A stretch of 64,000 bases of DNA from Gorsachius magnificus (lineage: Eukaryota > Chordata > Aves > Pelecaniformes > Ardeidae): contig CM067082.1 in the NCBI GenBank assembly GCA_034008185.1, forward strand, positions 56,937,586-57,001,585, given 5' to 3'. Each line of letters starts with the position of its first letter. The first letter of the stretch is position 1. Below the pieces are notes generated by a model. It was not told the origin of the DNA. It saw nothing but the letters and a program-made list of their open reading frames with translations, and made no database searches. The translations under genes and the position numbers were made by a program. Of this stretch, positions 48,621 to 61,256 are shown piece by piece.

Positions 48621-51600
48621 CCTGCCTCAGAGAGCTGCCGCATGTTTAATGTCCTCCTGGCCCGGCCCCTCCTGTCTCCCCCTCGGACCCCATCGCCGCT
48701 CTCTGCCTGCCCCTGGCAGCACAAATCAAAGGGAAACCGCAGAGTCGCTCTGGGGCCTCCTCCAGTGTCGGATGGGGATGTCCCCTCTGTTTTGGAGGAG
48801 TGAGCCATGGCCTTCGTTTGATGGCTCTGGAAGCCACCACCAGGGCAGGGGATCGTGGTGACGTCCCGGGGACGTGTGGCAATGGGTGCAGAGGGTGCCA
48901 GTTCCCTTTTCCGAATCGCCTGGTCTGACTGTGTTGTGCTGGGGGAAGCGTTAAGGAAACAGAAGCCCAAGGACAGCAGCTGAACCTTTGTGCTTTTTCT
49001 TTTTTTCTTTTTTTTTTTTTTTTCTTTCCCAAGGAAGCTTCCAATGTGCTCGCCTGCCAGGTCCTCAGGGAATAACGTGCTCTGGCAATTTATTACTCTG
49101 TCTCCAGGCAGAGCCTACCGCTGCTATATCAGGGAATTACTTAAGGAGTTACTCAGGTCCAGGTGGCTGTTTGAGAACTTATATCAAGAACTTACATCAC
49201 CTGCTTTCTCTTGTAGTTAAATTTAGGTCCCTTCCTTTGGCTCATTTCTCTTTTTATCAGAGCATAATTTAACCACTGGTCACTGACAAAGAGGTGTCTA
49301 AATAAGCTTCAGAGTACACCTGAGAAACTCTGCTGGGAAGAGCTAAGAAGGAACGTTTTCTTCTGAAAACCAATGTCATTTCTCAGTGACTCTTATAGTT
49401 TCTGCTCTCCAGGGTTGGATGAAGGAGCTACTAGACAGGAAAAAAGAAATGAAAGATAGCATGACAAGAGATATCAGGAAGGTCAAGGGAAAGGAGAAGC
49501 AAAGGTATTTGCTCATATCAGAGAAGAAGAGGCAAAACTTACTTTTCTTTACATTTTTTAACTCCTTGAGTATGTTCACCACTGCATTCACAAACTGGGA
49601 CAGGAGGTATATTGAGAGTGGCATGAGCATGCAGCCTCAGCATCCCTTGTCCTGGACCAGCAAGATGAGGACTCAGGTGCTCCAACACTGTTGTTGCAGG
49701 TCAGGGGAGCTGGTTAAAGTCAGGAAAGGAGGATGTGCAAGGACATGGTTCTTCTCAATACCAGAGAATGCCCAATTCCAGGGGCTGGTGGCAGAAACTC
49801 TGTGAAAAAGCAGTTTGTGCATGCTTTGAGTTTGTATTGCAATGCAATAGACCTTTTAGTGCTTTGGCTGTTTTTGTAAAAGCACAGTGAGGAATATAGT
49901 GTACACTTAAGTACATTGGGACTCTGACTGCTGGGGACCGCCTGTATGGGGATAGGTGTTGGTGGTACCTCTGTCTATCCTGTGTTACCCTCCATAGAAA
50001 TCAGCTAACGTTTACAGTGAAGCATTTTAAGGCAAACCAAAATCAGTGATGGTTGCAGTGAAAAGTCTGCCCTGTAAACTGCAGTTGGGAGCTGATTGAC
50101 AAGGAGCTTAGACATCTGGACACCAGGAGCAGGGCAGACAGCTGAAGCTGCCAACCTTTTCAGCTTGTCCCAAGGTAAAGCTGTCCCAGCTCATCAGTCA
50201 GCACCCTTGAATTTCCTAGGCCTGCAGATTTTAAAAAGGCTATGTTGACCCATAAAATCCAGTAACACTAATGGGTGTGTTTTATGACTTTTTCGGCTGA
50301 ATAGTAACTAGCAGGTTTCCAATCTTTGAAGACTTTTCTTTGCTCACACCTTCCATGTATAGAATGGGATTTTTCATAGCAGTTTTGCTTTTTCCTTTCA
50401 TTCTGGTGGAATTAAAAGCAATAAGTGCAGCAAGCGCCTGTAAATGATGCGATTATGCTGCTGTTTTTTCTAAGGAACCCGTAAACACTGTACAACTTGA
50501 CATCTAAGTCTGTGTGATGTCGTAAACCAGTAGCCTTTCAAATCAGAGAACCTAGATTCAGCTTTGGAGATGAGACATTCACAAGAGCCTACTAGATTTG
50601 CTTTTTTCCTAGAGAATCACTGTGTACATTACAAAATGCATTTCATAATTTAGTGCAAAGTACAGCAGAAGGGGGGAGACATTAGCAAGTGCATCTGGGA
50701 CAGACACAACAAAAGATTTTCCAAGAATTCAATGAGTCAAAGAGCTTGGAGTCCTTCATAACTTATTTCTGAAATTTATCCAAGCATAGGCAATTTATTC
50801 AGCATAAACAATCAGAGCCACCCAAAAACTGAAGGTAAGACCCTGCTGTGAAAGGCCCTGCATGGTGCACAGAACAGGTCACCAAGACTCTGTCCTCTGC
50901 TCCGTGCTGGGGTAAGGGAGCTCCATCATGAAGCAGAATTCTCCCTCCTGAGCAGAATAAGCCCCTTAGGTCCTCACCTGCTTCATTACATAGTATTAAA
51001 AAAGACAGGGAATGGGCATATAGATTTAACTGCAGGCTTGACTTTAGAACTGAGGGATAAGCTACATGTTTCTTTCTCAGCCTTAAAGTAAAATTGGTGG
51101 CTACACACCATCATCATCCTAACCTTAATCTCTCTCTGCTCAGCCTTTTCTGCTGAGCTGTCTGTGTGCAATAGCTTTTCCTTCTGTGGCTCATGAGACA
51201 GCCCGTGGTGAGCATAACCTAGAACATCTCCAGTCCTCCTTACGGGCATAGCCATAGATGTAATGAACTGACTCCAGATGTACCAGACCCCATTCTCAAC
51301 AACCCATTTTGAAAGCTGCCTTCCATTTAGTCTGTTTAGTAATGAGAATCAATAAATAGTTATTGGTGGGCCTGACCCATGTCAGCAGGATCAGGCACAT
51401 TTTCACAACGGGCATTTGCACAGACACCTTCATGTGTCATCACCACAGCGCTTCATAGTGTGAGAGTGAGATGTGAGATGCCTGCAGTAAAGTGGGCATC
51501 GACTATAAGAATGTCTTGAGTGAACTGATCATCATCCTGGCATGAATAGGTACTATCTCAGAAAACATATGCATAATATACCATCCGTGTTGGTTATTTG

Positions 51601-53231
51601 TCAATCTAGTGTCCTGGAAGAGATGGCTCCTAAACCAGCTTAAAATAATCCTTTGGAGACAGATCTAGAAAAAAAATATTTATAATTGTTAAATGTTAAA
51701 ATTGTTTATAATTGATTGACATGGTTTGAGTCCATTTCCATTTCTGGGCCCTCTTGGGGAAGTTAGATTAAAACAGAGGAAATAAAAATTTTTTTCATGG
51801 AGTAATGAATGACATGATAATGCGTAAGCTACAGTGCATCTATAACACCGGTGAAATAATATCTGATGGACTTCATAAAGCTGACCTTCCTCCTTCTCCT
51901 TTTTCCTGGAAATATCTATCTTTTTCCATGTGTAAACTCTGGTGCTTCATTATGATATCCTATAACCAGTGCCTCCTTATTATCAGGTAAAGAGCGAGCC
52001 GAGTGATACTGCCTTTTTCCTTCTTCAGCTACTATCAAAACAGTGCAACAACCCCAGTCACAAACTCAAGAGTCTTTTGACAGCAGCAATTAAGCAACTT
52101 AATTAATGAGTGAATAAAAATGATAATATTTACTGAATGGGAGCATCCTGTTTTGCATTTTTATTCAAACTGTGCACCTGAAGAATACCACTGAGTATAC
52201 TACCTCCTCCCCTTCTCCTTGCAAGCTCTCATCTTTTTTTTCCCCATGCTATTTTGACTTTGCAAGCACCCAAAAGCTATTTCATGCGTAGACACGGGCA
52301 CGATGCTGAGGCATCAAAAGTCCCTTCCAGCCAGCTGAGGGGAATATGCTGCTATCTTTACCGTGGTTCTGGCTGACCCTTAAAACTTGGCTCCTATTTA
52401 AGGGACAATTTCCATGGTACATTTGTAAGCCCGAACTTTACATCAAAGCAGGTGATTAATTACTGATAAATGGCTAATAAAACATGAATGTATTCTGTAT
52501 TTAACAAAACTTGGAATGACAGGTCTCTCTGCCCACTTTCTCAACGTGGTTCACATGCATGTATGCAGACTTCTGTTACCCCATATTCTTTATTTGACTG
52601 TTAATCTGTGCAACATCCATATATCACATGCATACGTATAAATATATATTTTAGTCTACATGGATTTTCTCAATGAAATATATAACCCATCTCAAGCGCA
52701 AGTAAAGCCCCATACATAATTATTTTGGAATGACAGACAGTGAATTCCTTAGCTATTATTTTTGACGACCCTGTCATGGATGCCAGGCATATATTGTGGT
52801 AAGAGCCTGAGAAACTTGGGAAAACCCACCTGGGGAGCAAGCTCCTTTTTTCTTTATGGAAAGGTTCCCCAAGTGACAGGCCTGCAATCCTGGGTGAGCT
52901 TAATTAAAGTCAATAGAGAAAACTAAAGCATTCAAAATTGCTGCCTTTGGGGCTCCCCCTCTCTTCTTTTTCTTCGTTTGCTGACACTTTTAAGGGGAAG
53001 GTGCATTTTAAATTCCTTATTTGGGGCTTGGGGCTCAGTTCATCACATTCCCCTTCTGTTCTGTATCCCACATTAAATCTCTCTGACACTTCAAAGTGTT
53101 GTTTCCCATGATTTATGGCTAACTAATGCAGGTGCACTGGGCCTCCTGTGAGGTGCTGAATGCCCTCTTTGACATCAGTATTAATGAATGAAGTTTTGGC
53201 ATACAAAGCCAGGTAAGGCATATGACCTAAG
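48621..53231. other. Noncoding DNA right of the CpG island
   Basis: GC content falls off by about 48.95 kb, followed by the T-rich tract. The rest is AT-rich. An open frame at 49386-49805 (139 codons, Lys/Arg-rich start) has no recognisable domain. No exon was called. Confidence 0.6.
48994..49024 (+). repeat. T-rich tract with C interruptions
   Basis: Runs of T broken by single C, beginning TTTTTCTTTTTTTC and continuing with a longer uninterrupted T run. It lies just right of the GC-rich island region. Confidence 0.9.
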
Positions 53232-53333
53232 ATTACAGATAGGTAAACTGAGGCACCCAATAAGACAGTAACGAAACCAAAAGATGAACTGAACTTTACC
53301 TGGCTCCCAGAGCTCTGCAGTATTTACTAAGCC
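53232..53333 (-). repeat. MIR/L2-type ancient SINE/LINE tail remnant
   Basis: The plus strand reads ATTACAGATAGGTAAACTGAGGCACC, then a stretch corresponding to the 'AAGTGACTTGCCCAAGGTCA' part, then CTGGCTCCCAGAGCTCTGC and TTTACTAAGCCT. The order (ACAGATGGGGAAACTGAGGCA ... CTCCCA..CTCT ... ACCACTA) is the reverse complement of the MIR/L2-type core shared across amniotes. The copy is heavily diverged, so the exact family needs a profile search. Confidence 0.75.
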
Positions 53334-56300
53334 TCTTGTAGGGTGAGGTCTACTGAAAGTGTCTGTCTTCCTCCTTGTTTTTTTTTCCACAACCTGCCTA
53401 ACCCAGACCTACTGTCTCCATTCCTGCCTCATTCTTTCTCCTCTCCTGCCACAGTTCCCTGTCACAGGCCAAAGACACGCAGGAGCAACAGAGCTGGAAG
53501 CATACATGGATGAATCAAAAATGCCTTTGTGTAACAGGATCTTGACCATCTGCTGCACCTGCCATTTCAATCCCTTGTCTGTTTTGAGTCATACACTTTC
53601 AAATGTCACAATCACCACCCGGCCTGAAGCTTGGATTAGTTCTTGAGCATGTAATGCTTGCTTTTGAAATGAACGACAAAATGCTTACTGACTTTGGAAT
53701 GAGAAGGCTCATCAACTGACAGCTACAGTCCCCTTCATTCGGACCCCACCTGTCCCAGCAGAACTCATCAGAAGTGATGTCAGTAACTGCAGTGGGACTG
53801 GGACTGGGGCATTTTTGACAAGCTACCTTTGGGGTTTGCTTTTGGAATAAAATCCTCATTTACCAGCCTCTGGTAAAGAGGTGGCCTCATGACTTTAAAG
53901 TGAAGGCATTTTTATTAGCATCTACTGCTAGATATGCCAAATTAGGTTTGTGGGTTAGAAAAGCACTTGAAACATGCAAGTGATCAACATTCCTGATGAT
54001 AAGGATGGGTGTCAGAAACTCCTCAGTTCCGACTGTTGGTCTTGTAGCACTTAAATTATTCACTACATGCTCATCTGGGTTGCTTGTACATTTATTGGAG
54101 AGGGAGCAGTATGGTGGATGGTAGTAATTACATATTGTCCCCTCCATGGTACTCAGACACGTAAGAAGTATGCTATGCCAAGAGCAGGAGGAAGTCAAAA
54201 TCCAGTGAGCATAGCTTGCTGGGGTTAAGACCAGAGCTGCTGGACTTGCACATGAAGCTGGAAGGGGCTGAGGTGAAAAGATCCACTCAGCTTCATAGTG
54301 ATAAGGGCTCTGTGCAAAATGCTACCTGCAGTCTCAGTTCTGCAAACAACCCTTCCCATTCCGTTTCAGGCTTGTGGGATAGCCAAATCCAGTAGATCTG
54401 GTTCCAATCCATTTCTATTTCAAACCGTGGCAGACCAAGCATCTCCTCCTTTCCCTATTCCTCCTTACCACACTCCCTTGGCAAACGGCTCACTGCTTTA
54501 CGTCCCTCCTGGAGGAAGGATATCAACGCTGAAAAGGTTAAGTGTGCTGCCTTATGAGTTGGGATGTTGTGAAATTTACACTCATTAGCTTCTCTGGGTG
54601 GCCATCAGGAATTTAATTAATATCCTTGACATGGGTTGTTATAAGTGATATCGTGGCTTCCAGATGCCCATTGCTGAGAGAGACAGAGATTGCACTTGTG
54701 AAGAGTGACAGCTTTCAGGTGTACGCAGAGGCTTTGTACTCTGTCTTGCAAGAAGAAAGACAGCTCTGGTTGCCACCTTCTTCCTGTGGGAAAAAAAAGG
54801 AAGAAAAAAACCAGCAGCCTTTTTGCAGGTAGCCTCACTCATGACAGTAACATCACGTCTGTTTCTGCCCTTGTCAACACATCTCACTGTCCACAATCAC
54901 TCATCATCTCCAGACAGACAGCACTGGAGGAGATCATCAATTGCCAATGCAATTCAGCAGATACACTTCATAAATTTTAATTACATTCCCACTGAAAATG
55001 AATGGTCAGAAAATATAAAACATCTGCCATCCAGATCATTTACATTTTTCGTACAATAAATCATCAGCAACATCCAAAACAATGGATTAAATCATGTGGA
55101 GTGTGATAGGTCAAGAAAGAAGGAATGGCACCCATTGTGTGATTACTGTTTGGACCAAAGCCATTACACGGTGTACAGTATCAAGGAAAATAAAACCATT
55201 AAAAAATAGTAGCCGTTTGGACTTGTCCTCATAAATAAAAGATCCCTGGTCTCAGATAGACCCTGCTAATGGATCTATTACTGCGTATATGGAAAAATGA
55301 GGGCTTGTTTAAGTAAAAGAATATTTAGTTAATTAAGATGGAGGAAAATGAGCATTTATCAATTGAGTGGCTGGGCTATTTAGCTTGTAAATAGAATAAA
55401 GAAGTGTTGTCAGTGCAAAATAATCTGTTAATCAGGTTTGACTAACATCATGACTGTTAAAATACCTCAGTCTACTTCTTCAGTGGAATGGTGTGAAAAC
55501 CTAGTGTGAGATCACCAAACAATGCGTCCAAATCACGTATTTTACTTGGCAAAGCATCAGGCCATAGGCTTGGCAAGCCAGGCATGGGATCCTGAGGGGA
55601 TCTGTTACATCCTCTCAGCCCGTATTTGGCAAGGCAACTGGCCCTGATGGTGATGGGTACAGTGACACTCAATGAGCCCTGCCCCAGGAGGTAGGAGAGC
55701 TGTGTTCAGCTCCCCTTCTCCTTCTCACTATTGAACTGCTGGAGAAACAGGCCAAGACAGCAGGACCGTTTCCTTCCATAGAGAGTTTGAGGCAGTGCAG
55801 CCACAACCAAGACTGCAAAAAATTACTTTCTGGACTAGGTACCACTGACCTCCTCAAATTTGGTGAGATTTAGATGCCTCAGACTCTTAAAAGTTTCGGA
55901 CCAGTTTAGCCCAGAATTGTAGCTGCTTTATGTTGTTCAATACTATGTGTAAATCTTTTTTCTTGCACAACGATACCATCTTTATGCCACCTTGTGCTGC
56001 ATTTTCCCCCAAATGATGCTTTCTTCAGCAATCCTTCTTGCTCCTTGCACTGTTACCAAACCTGAGATGTTGTCCTCTCTGTCTTGAGCCATTCTAATTT
56101 TCTAAAAACTGAAAGCCATTTTGGATGGATCCACCTTAAAGCTTGTTTGTTTGCTTGTCTTTCAAATAGTACCAATACAAAAGCATGGAAGTCCAGGCGA
56201 AGAGCAAATCGTGAACACACTCAGTCACCAGTTGGTGGATATGGCACATCCTCATCCCTAGAGCAGATGAGAGATTAGAGTGTTTGTTAACCTCAGTATC

Positions 56301-57155
56301 TTTTCTGTTGAATGAAATGGGTGGAAATCAGGTATACACTGAGCAAATGTTTATTTTGACTGGAAGCCCTGTCACTTTGTGTATTTATGTGAAATAGAGA
56401 GATGGATGCTTAGCCTGAGGAGGTATCTGCACTCTTCAAAAAAAGGCCATTGATGAATGGCTGTAAAAGCTATACTTTTATCTGTTTTATGTTCTTCTAA
56501 TACTGCTAAATTGTTGTATATTAGGTTAAAAAATAGTCCATTCTGACGTTACATCATGAGCATGTCTCACAATAGTATGTGCAATATAAGCCTCTTTCAT
56601 TTGACGATTTACTGCTGTTAAAAGGAAATAAAAATCGTCATAACATATGAGAGAACAATGTAGCTGAGAGATTTTTCAAGGTGTTTAGCTTGAGATTTTA
56701 GGCTTGAACTAGGAATAACATTTTTCTGACTCAATGTATCTGCATATTTTTAATTCAGTTACACAAATATCAGAGGGAAAGAGGTAGCAATTTTTTCCCT
56801 CATAGAGATGTTTTACTTCATACTAAACTCCTTTACAGCAACAGTAATTATTGAAAAATATCACAGAAGTGCTGCAGCGCATGTTATTATTATTAGTTAC
56901 TATTTATACGGTGACACATATTGCTCTACAGACAAATAAAAACAATGTGGCTTTCCCTCTCACAACAATGGTTTATGGGCTTTTTACTATGAGTTTGGCC
57001 AGCTGGTTTTGGATATAACAAGTAATTCTCCCGAAATCTATTCCTTTTGCCCCAAGCCCCACCCCAAACAGGGATTATTTTTTAAACCATAAAGTGTTTG
57101 TGCCATTCGGTGTCTCATCTTCCCTCCTTGTGCCCCGTCACTCCACTCCCACCCC
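53334..57155. other. Noncoding, unique DNA
   Basis: No gene was recognised. AT-rich stretches at about 55.3-55.4 and 56.5-56.9 kb, with one possible old repeat tail at 56.88 kb. Confidence 0.65.
56883..56940. repeat. Possible ancient SINE/LINE tail ('TTATTATT...TACAGACA')
   Basis: GTTATTATTATTAGTTACTA followed by TTTATACGGTGACACA and GCTCTACAGACAAATA resembles the 'TTATTATTATTTATATAGCGCC...CTGTACAGACA' tail found in old amniote interspersed repeats. No longer body is recognisable. Confidence 0.4.
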
Positions 57156-57179
57156 TCATAGAATCATAGAATCATAGAA
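57156..57179 (-). repeat. CR1 3'-terminal octamer repeat, 3 copies
   Basis: TCATAGAA is repeated three times without mismatch on the plus strand and is followed by a partial unit (TCA). CR1 elements end in short tandem octamers of this type rather than a poly(A) tail. The array fixes both the orientation and the 3' boundary of the element. Confidence 0.9.
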
Positions 57180-57248
57180 TCACCTCGGTTGGAAAAGACC
57201 TTTAAGATCATCGAGCCCAACCGTTAACCTAGCACTGCCATCCCACCA

Positions 57249-57503
57249 CTAAACCATGTCCCTAAGCACCTCATCTATCCTTCTTTTAAAGACCTCCAGG
57301 GATGAGGACTCCACCACCTCCCTGGGCAGCCCATTCCAGAGCCTGACAACCCTCTCGGTGAAGAAGTTTTTCCTAATGTCTAGCCTAAACCTGCCCTGGC
57401 GCAGCTTCAAGCCATTCCCCCTCGTCCTATCATCTGTTACCAGGGAGAAGAGGCCGACCCCCACCTCGCTACAGCCTCCTTTCAGGTAGTTGTAGAGGGC
57501 GAT
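57249..57503 (-). pseudogene. CR1 ORF2 C-terminal fragment (reverse transcriptase tail)
   Basis: Minus-strand translation gives the CR1 ORF2 C-terminus. It includes '[17 protein letters not shown]', '[18 protein letters not shown]' and a final 'RDMV' before the stop at the left end. This region lies downstream of the RT palm and fingers domains and is the part most often kept in truncated CR1 copies. The endonuclease and catalytic RT domains are missing, so the fragment cannot act alone. The reading frame continues a short way upstream into flanking DNA (to about 57563), but those residues do not look like CR1. No frameshift or internal stop is visible in the retained portion. Confidence 0.9.
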
Positions 57504-58705
57504 CAGCTTCTGCGATCTCCCAACCTCTGCTGGTTTTTTCGGTCCCATTATTGCCGTTTTCATGTCTGCTCAGTCCAGGGCTGGAAGCAAAAGCATCAAG
57601 CCATAGTGCAAAGTTCAGAGTACCTCTGCCCAGCCTGGAAGCAAAAGGTACGAGCAGGCCAATTTTCCCACTATTTCCAGTCTTTGGCCTCAACGGTGCT
57701 CATCTGTGTATGGAAGGGTAAAGGATAGTCCATTGGACTAATGCTTCCTTACAGCTTCGCCCTCCACCAAAGCGCAGTCCCCACCTTATCCTCTGCCCAT
57801 TGCTTTCTCCTAGACCTTCGCAGGAGTGCCTAGGGAAGTTAAACCATGCTCTGAAGGCACTGTCTGGCCTAGTGTGTTGAAGAGAAAATATGCTACATAC
57901 TCTTAAAGGAAATAACAATTATAGTTGTGCTTTTCAGGGAGTGCTAGGGGTTGCTAAGTGCAAGTCTGTTAAGCCTTCCTTACACCTCAGATTTACAGAT
58001 TTCAGGGCCTACATTCAGTTGATGGCCCACATTCCCAAGAGCTTCTTCAATCAGATCCAAACAAGGAGTTTTAAGAAGTTTGTCCAGTCCTTTAAGTGAC
58101 TCCAGCACTTCTTTCTCAGTGTATCTCCAGCATTAAACACGTCCTGCAAAAATTACAGAGAATGAGGAGAAAATTTTAGAAAGCATGTAGGTGCCTAACG
58201 CGCTGCTCAGGCAGAATGCCTAAATTGACGTCATCCATCTAATTTCTTATGCACCTGAAAACCGGCTGAGGTAGGTTACCTAGAAGTTCCTAATACAGCT
58301 TTAGTGGTGGTGACTTGGTTTGGATCAAGCGGATGCTGTTGACGCATGCCTCCCGATCACCCCTGCCGGCTGACCTTCAGTTTGCATCCCAGAGCAATGT
58401 CAGAACACATCAGCTGGGTTCCTCTTGGGTAAAATCCGTCTGGAAAAAGCACTCCGGGAGCCCACTGAATATGCTCAAGCCCCGAATGGGCAGCTCAGCT
58501 GATGGGACCAGGCTGCAGCTAGTCCAGGGCGACTGCCCTGGAAGGCGAGTGCTGTGGACGCGCGGTGCTGGCTCCCAACTCTTTCGCTGCACATATCTGC
58601 TCCTATTGGTCTGCACGACTAATGCAGGCACAGCCACTGTAGCTGTGCAGTTCATCCCAGAGCTGCCTGCACGTGTGCGCACATGTATGGGTCTATGTCA
58701 GCAAG

Positions 58706-58740
58706 GCATGTGTGTGCGTGCACATGTGTGTGCACATGTA
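58706..58740. repeat. Alternating purine-pyrimidine tract (TG/CA type), 35 bp
   Basis: Strict alternation of purine and pyrimidine over 35 bases, made of TG, CG and CA steps, including GTGTGTGCGTGCACATG. It is preceded by a less regular GT/CA-rich stretch from about 58670. Such tracts are the classic Z-DNA-prone sequence type. Confidence 0.85.
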
Positions 58741-58904
58741 ATTTATCATTTTTGTGTGATACACCAAAAATAATGTATGAGCTCCCTCTGCTGCTTTATA
58801 CAAAGAAATTAATCAAGAAAATTGCTTGCAAAGCTGAGAGCATTTTATTCATATCTTGCTGATAATGCTGTATGCACAAGTAGTACTAAAAATAATAGCG
58901 TGTT

Positions 58905-58950
58905 ATGCTTGCAAAGCACTGTCCAAACATTAAATAATTAAATAAACTGA
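58905..58950. repeat. Possible L2-type remnant ('CAAAGCACTGTCCAAACATTAA')
   Basis: TGCTTGCAAAGCACTGTCCA followed by AACATTAAATAATTAAATAA resembles the 'GCAAAGCACTTTACAAACATTAATTAATTAA' block of L2-type repeats. It is short and AT-rich, so chance resemblance is possible. Confidence 0.4.
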
Positions 58951-59691
58951 AGGATCTGTGTTGGCTGCATTGCCTCATAAAATATTCCATATATATCTAT
59001 TTTTATTAAAAGTAACATGTCAACATTTTGGGTAAAAGATTGTTTTCTGACTTCCAAGAAGCCATGATTAAAAACAGTGAAAACTCTACTGAGAGGTAAG
59101 ATACTTTAAATATAGTCTTTTTCTCTTCTTCAAAAACAAGAAATCATTTTCAAATGTTTAATGGTGATATATTATTGTATGTCAATAGTTTTTGGGTGTC
59201 TTTTGCATTTGCTTTATACAGTTAAACAATGTGACCTAAGCTATTTCTTGAAGTTTTTCTGAACTTGTATGACCCAGAAAAAACAGACTGATTTAGTGAT
59301 GAAAACAGAGCTCTGCTGAAGAATGTAGTTCTGAAGACTTAAAGAAGCTCTAAAATGTGTTGTTTTCTTTCTTTTCTCCTCTTCCTAATTCCACTGCTTT
59401 TAAAAATGGTGCAAGAGAGGTATCTGAAATACCTTATTATTTTCTGTATTGGGAAGTGTAATTTTGATAAATTGACTTGCAAACAGGTTATTTCCTGAAG
59501 GGGTAAAATCAGAAGTGCAGTTCTATGAATGTTTTCAGAAAAAAACTTCAATTAGAGCTGGATGAAAATTTGCAGTCAATTTTTCTTCCTGAAAAAATAT
59601 AGATTTAGTTAAACAGGAAAAAAAGATATATTTCTATCAATTCACATGATGGTTTTGAATGACTTTTGAAAGATTTTTTTGACATTTTGAA

Positions 59692-59745
59692 TGACAGAAT
59701 AATAGACTGAAGGTACCCCTGGAGTCATCTGATCCCTGCCCAAAT
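59692..59745 (-). mobile_element. CR1 3'-end remnant
   Basis: The plus strand reads 'GACAGAATAATAGACTGAAG', then 'GTACCCCTGGAGTCATCTGA', then TCCCTGCCC. This resembles the CR1 3' terminus: an octamer-like CAGAAT, a 'GACTGGAAGGTACC' block and 'TCATCTAGTCC'. The copy is short and diverged, with orientation as for the large CR1 at 57.2 kb. Nothing recognisable as ORF2 follows. Confidence 0.6.
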
Positions 59746-61220
59746 TAAAGTGTCTCAATATTGCTTAAGTGGATGCTTTTCTCCAAAAACGTACTTCATT
59801 AAAAAAAAAAAGGCAGAAAAAATTCCCAGAGTAAATGAACATTTTGAATCATGCTAGGCACTGAATTTGACACAAAGCAATGCTTGCCTTTCAGCTTGCT
59901 GAAAATTAAAAAATATTTAACCAAAAAAATAAACCAAAACAAATTTATTGTCAGAACTGTCCAGGAACAATCAGGTATATATGCAGGGCTGCTTGAAGTC
60001 TTGACCTGAACTGAGAATGAGAGACAGAACCAAACAGGAGAAACCTTTTACTGGGATTGCACCAAGCACGTAGGTTGAGCCAAACACCTACCGGAGTCTG
60101 CTGCATATTAATCATTGCAGGAATCTGCATGAACTGCAAAAGTGGATAAACTTCAGCGGTTTCAAGTTTTCAGAAAATCTTCATTGTTATGACGACTTGT
60201 GCGCTTTGACTTAGAGGACTGAGCTTTTCTTTGGCTTTTGGACTGTTGCCTGTTTAAGTTTCTCACAATATTTTTGTTTAACAATTATTTGCTGCATTGT
60301 CCCTGTACAGGCCGAGTAGGACTATCACCCTTTCCTTAACTTTCACTCCATATACTTCATCTGTCCCACAACAGACCTGTAACTGAAAGGCAATTAATTG
60401 CAGCCCCTTTCAGTGTTGGCCTATTATCTTGTTTGTAATCATTTTTTGAACTTCTATAACTTGTTTCTCTATGTGCATACAAAAGCATTAACATGCACAG
60501 ACAATTGATACCAGGTGAGACTAACCATCTAGCTAGCTGTATTTTCTCCACCATTAATGACTTAGCAAGAATAAGTAGCATTTGAGATCCTCCTTTTCCT
60601 GTCAAGCCTTGCTCCAGTGAAACTACTGGAAAACAGTATCTCTGTCTGATTAAGTGTTGAGCTGGGATTTTGAGCCTTGCTACGTAACCGGTATAACAGA
60701 GTCCTCTTCTATGCCTTAATTGCTGTGTAATATTACTGCACCATATCACACAATAGCTATTAGGTAGCTGCATTGAAATGGGTGCACCCGTCTCAAAAAT
60801 GACGTTTTAATAAGCCATCCTTATTTGTCCACATTTGACAGCCTTCTGTACCATGGCAATCTCTCTGTGAACACTTCTGATAACGTTAGTCTCTATTCCG
60901 CTTCTATTACTGCACCAAATTTGGGTCTAATAAACACACTATTCACTGATGGAGCTATAATTATCCAATCTGCAGGCTTTGCACATATAGGAGTTGATGA
61001 ATCAGATATTCTAACATGGGGACTGATGTCTCTTCTGGCAACTTCACCACCTCAGTAGTTTGTGTTTTTCAGTTTTAAATGGGTAACATTAAATGTCTTT
61101 AATAGCTTATTACTGGAATCCTTTACACGACAAGAGATGTGGTGAATACAAATAGAGTGCTTGACAAATCAGAGACTGTGATGGCTGGCAGATCCCATTG
61201 GCAATTTAGTCATGTGCTCA
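59746..61220. other. Noncoding, AT-rich DNA
   Basis: No gene was recognised. A block AGCATTTGAGATCCTCC near 60578 is weakly like the reverse of L2-type 'GGATCTCAAAGC', too short to call. The 77-codon frame at 60825-61058 has no known domain. Confidence 0.6.
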
Positions 61221-61256
61221 GGATCACAGATATTAGAGTTGGAAAAGACACATTAG
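61221..61256 (-). mobile_element. Probable CR1 3'-end remnant
   Basis: The plus strand contains GGATCACAGATATTAGAGTT followed by GGAAAAGACACATTAGG. This is like old CR1 3' ends (ATCATAGA..., AGAGTTGGAAAAGACC.ATTAGGTCATC). Similarity ends where a separate palindromic repeat begins at 61257. Confidence 0.5.

Larger units (their letters stand above)
57156..57505 (-). mobile_element. CR1 LINE, 5'-truncated 3' end, relatively young
   Basis: The element lies on the minus strand. Its 3' end is at the left, marked by three TCATAGAA octamers (ATTCTATG-type on the element strand), the terminal repeat typical of CR1. Next comes the well-known CR1 3' sequence containing 'GGTTGGAAAAGACCT' and 'AAGATCATCGAGCCCAACC' on the plus strand, then the end of ORF2. 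Similarity fades near 57505, just after the conserved 'GTAGTTGTAGAGGGCGAT' stretch, so the copy is severely 5' truncated, as most CR1 insertions are. ORF2 is still open through this part, which suggests modest age. CR1 copies of this kind are abundant in birds and also occur in turtles and crocodilians. The subfamily cannot be fixed by eye. Confidence 0.95.
57506..59691. other. Noncoding DNA between CR1 copies
   Basis: A GC-richer patch around 58330-58700 contains open frames without known motifs, then the alternating TG/CA tract, then AT-rich DNA. No gene was recognised. Confidence 0.65.

Noticed and set aside
48428..48970. 180-codon minus-strand frame in the CpG-rich region
   Set aside because: GC-rich DNA has few stop codons. 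The protein is Gly/Arg/Pro-rich without motifs, and equally long frames exist on the opposite strand.
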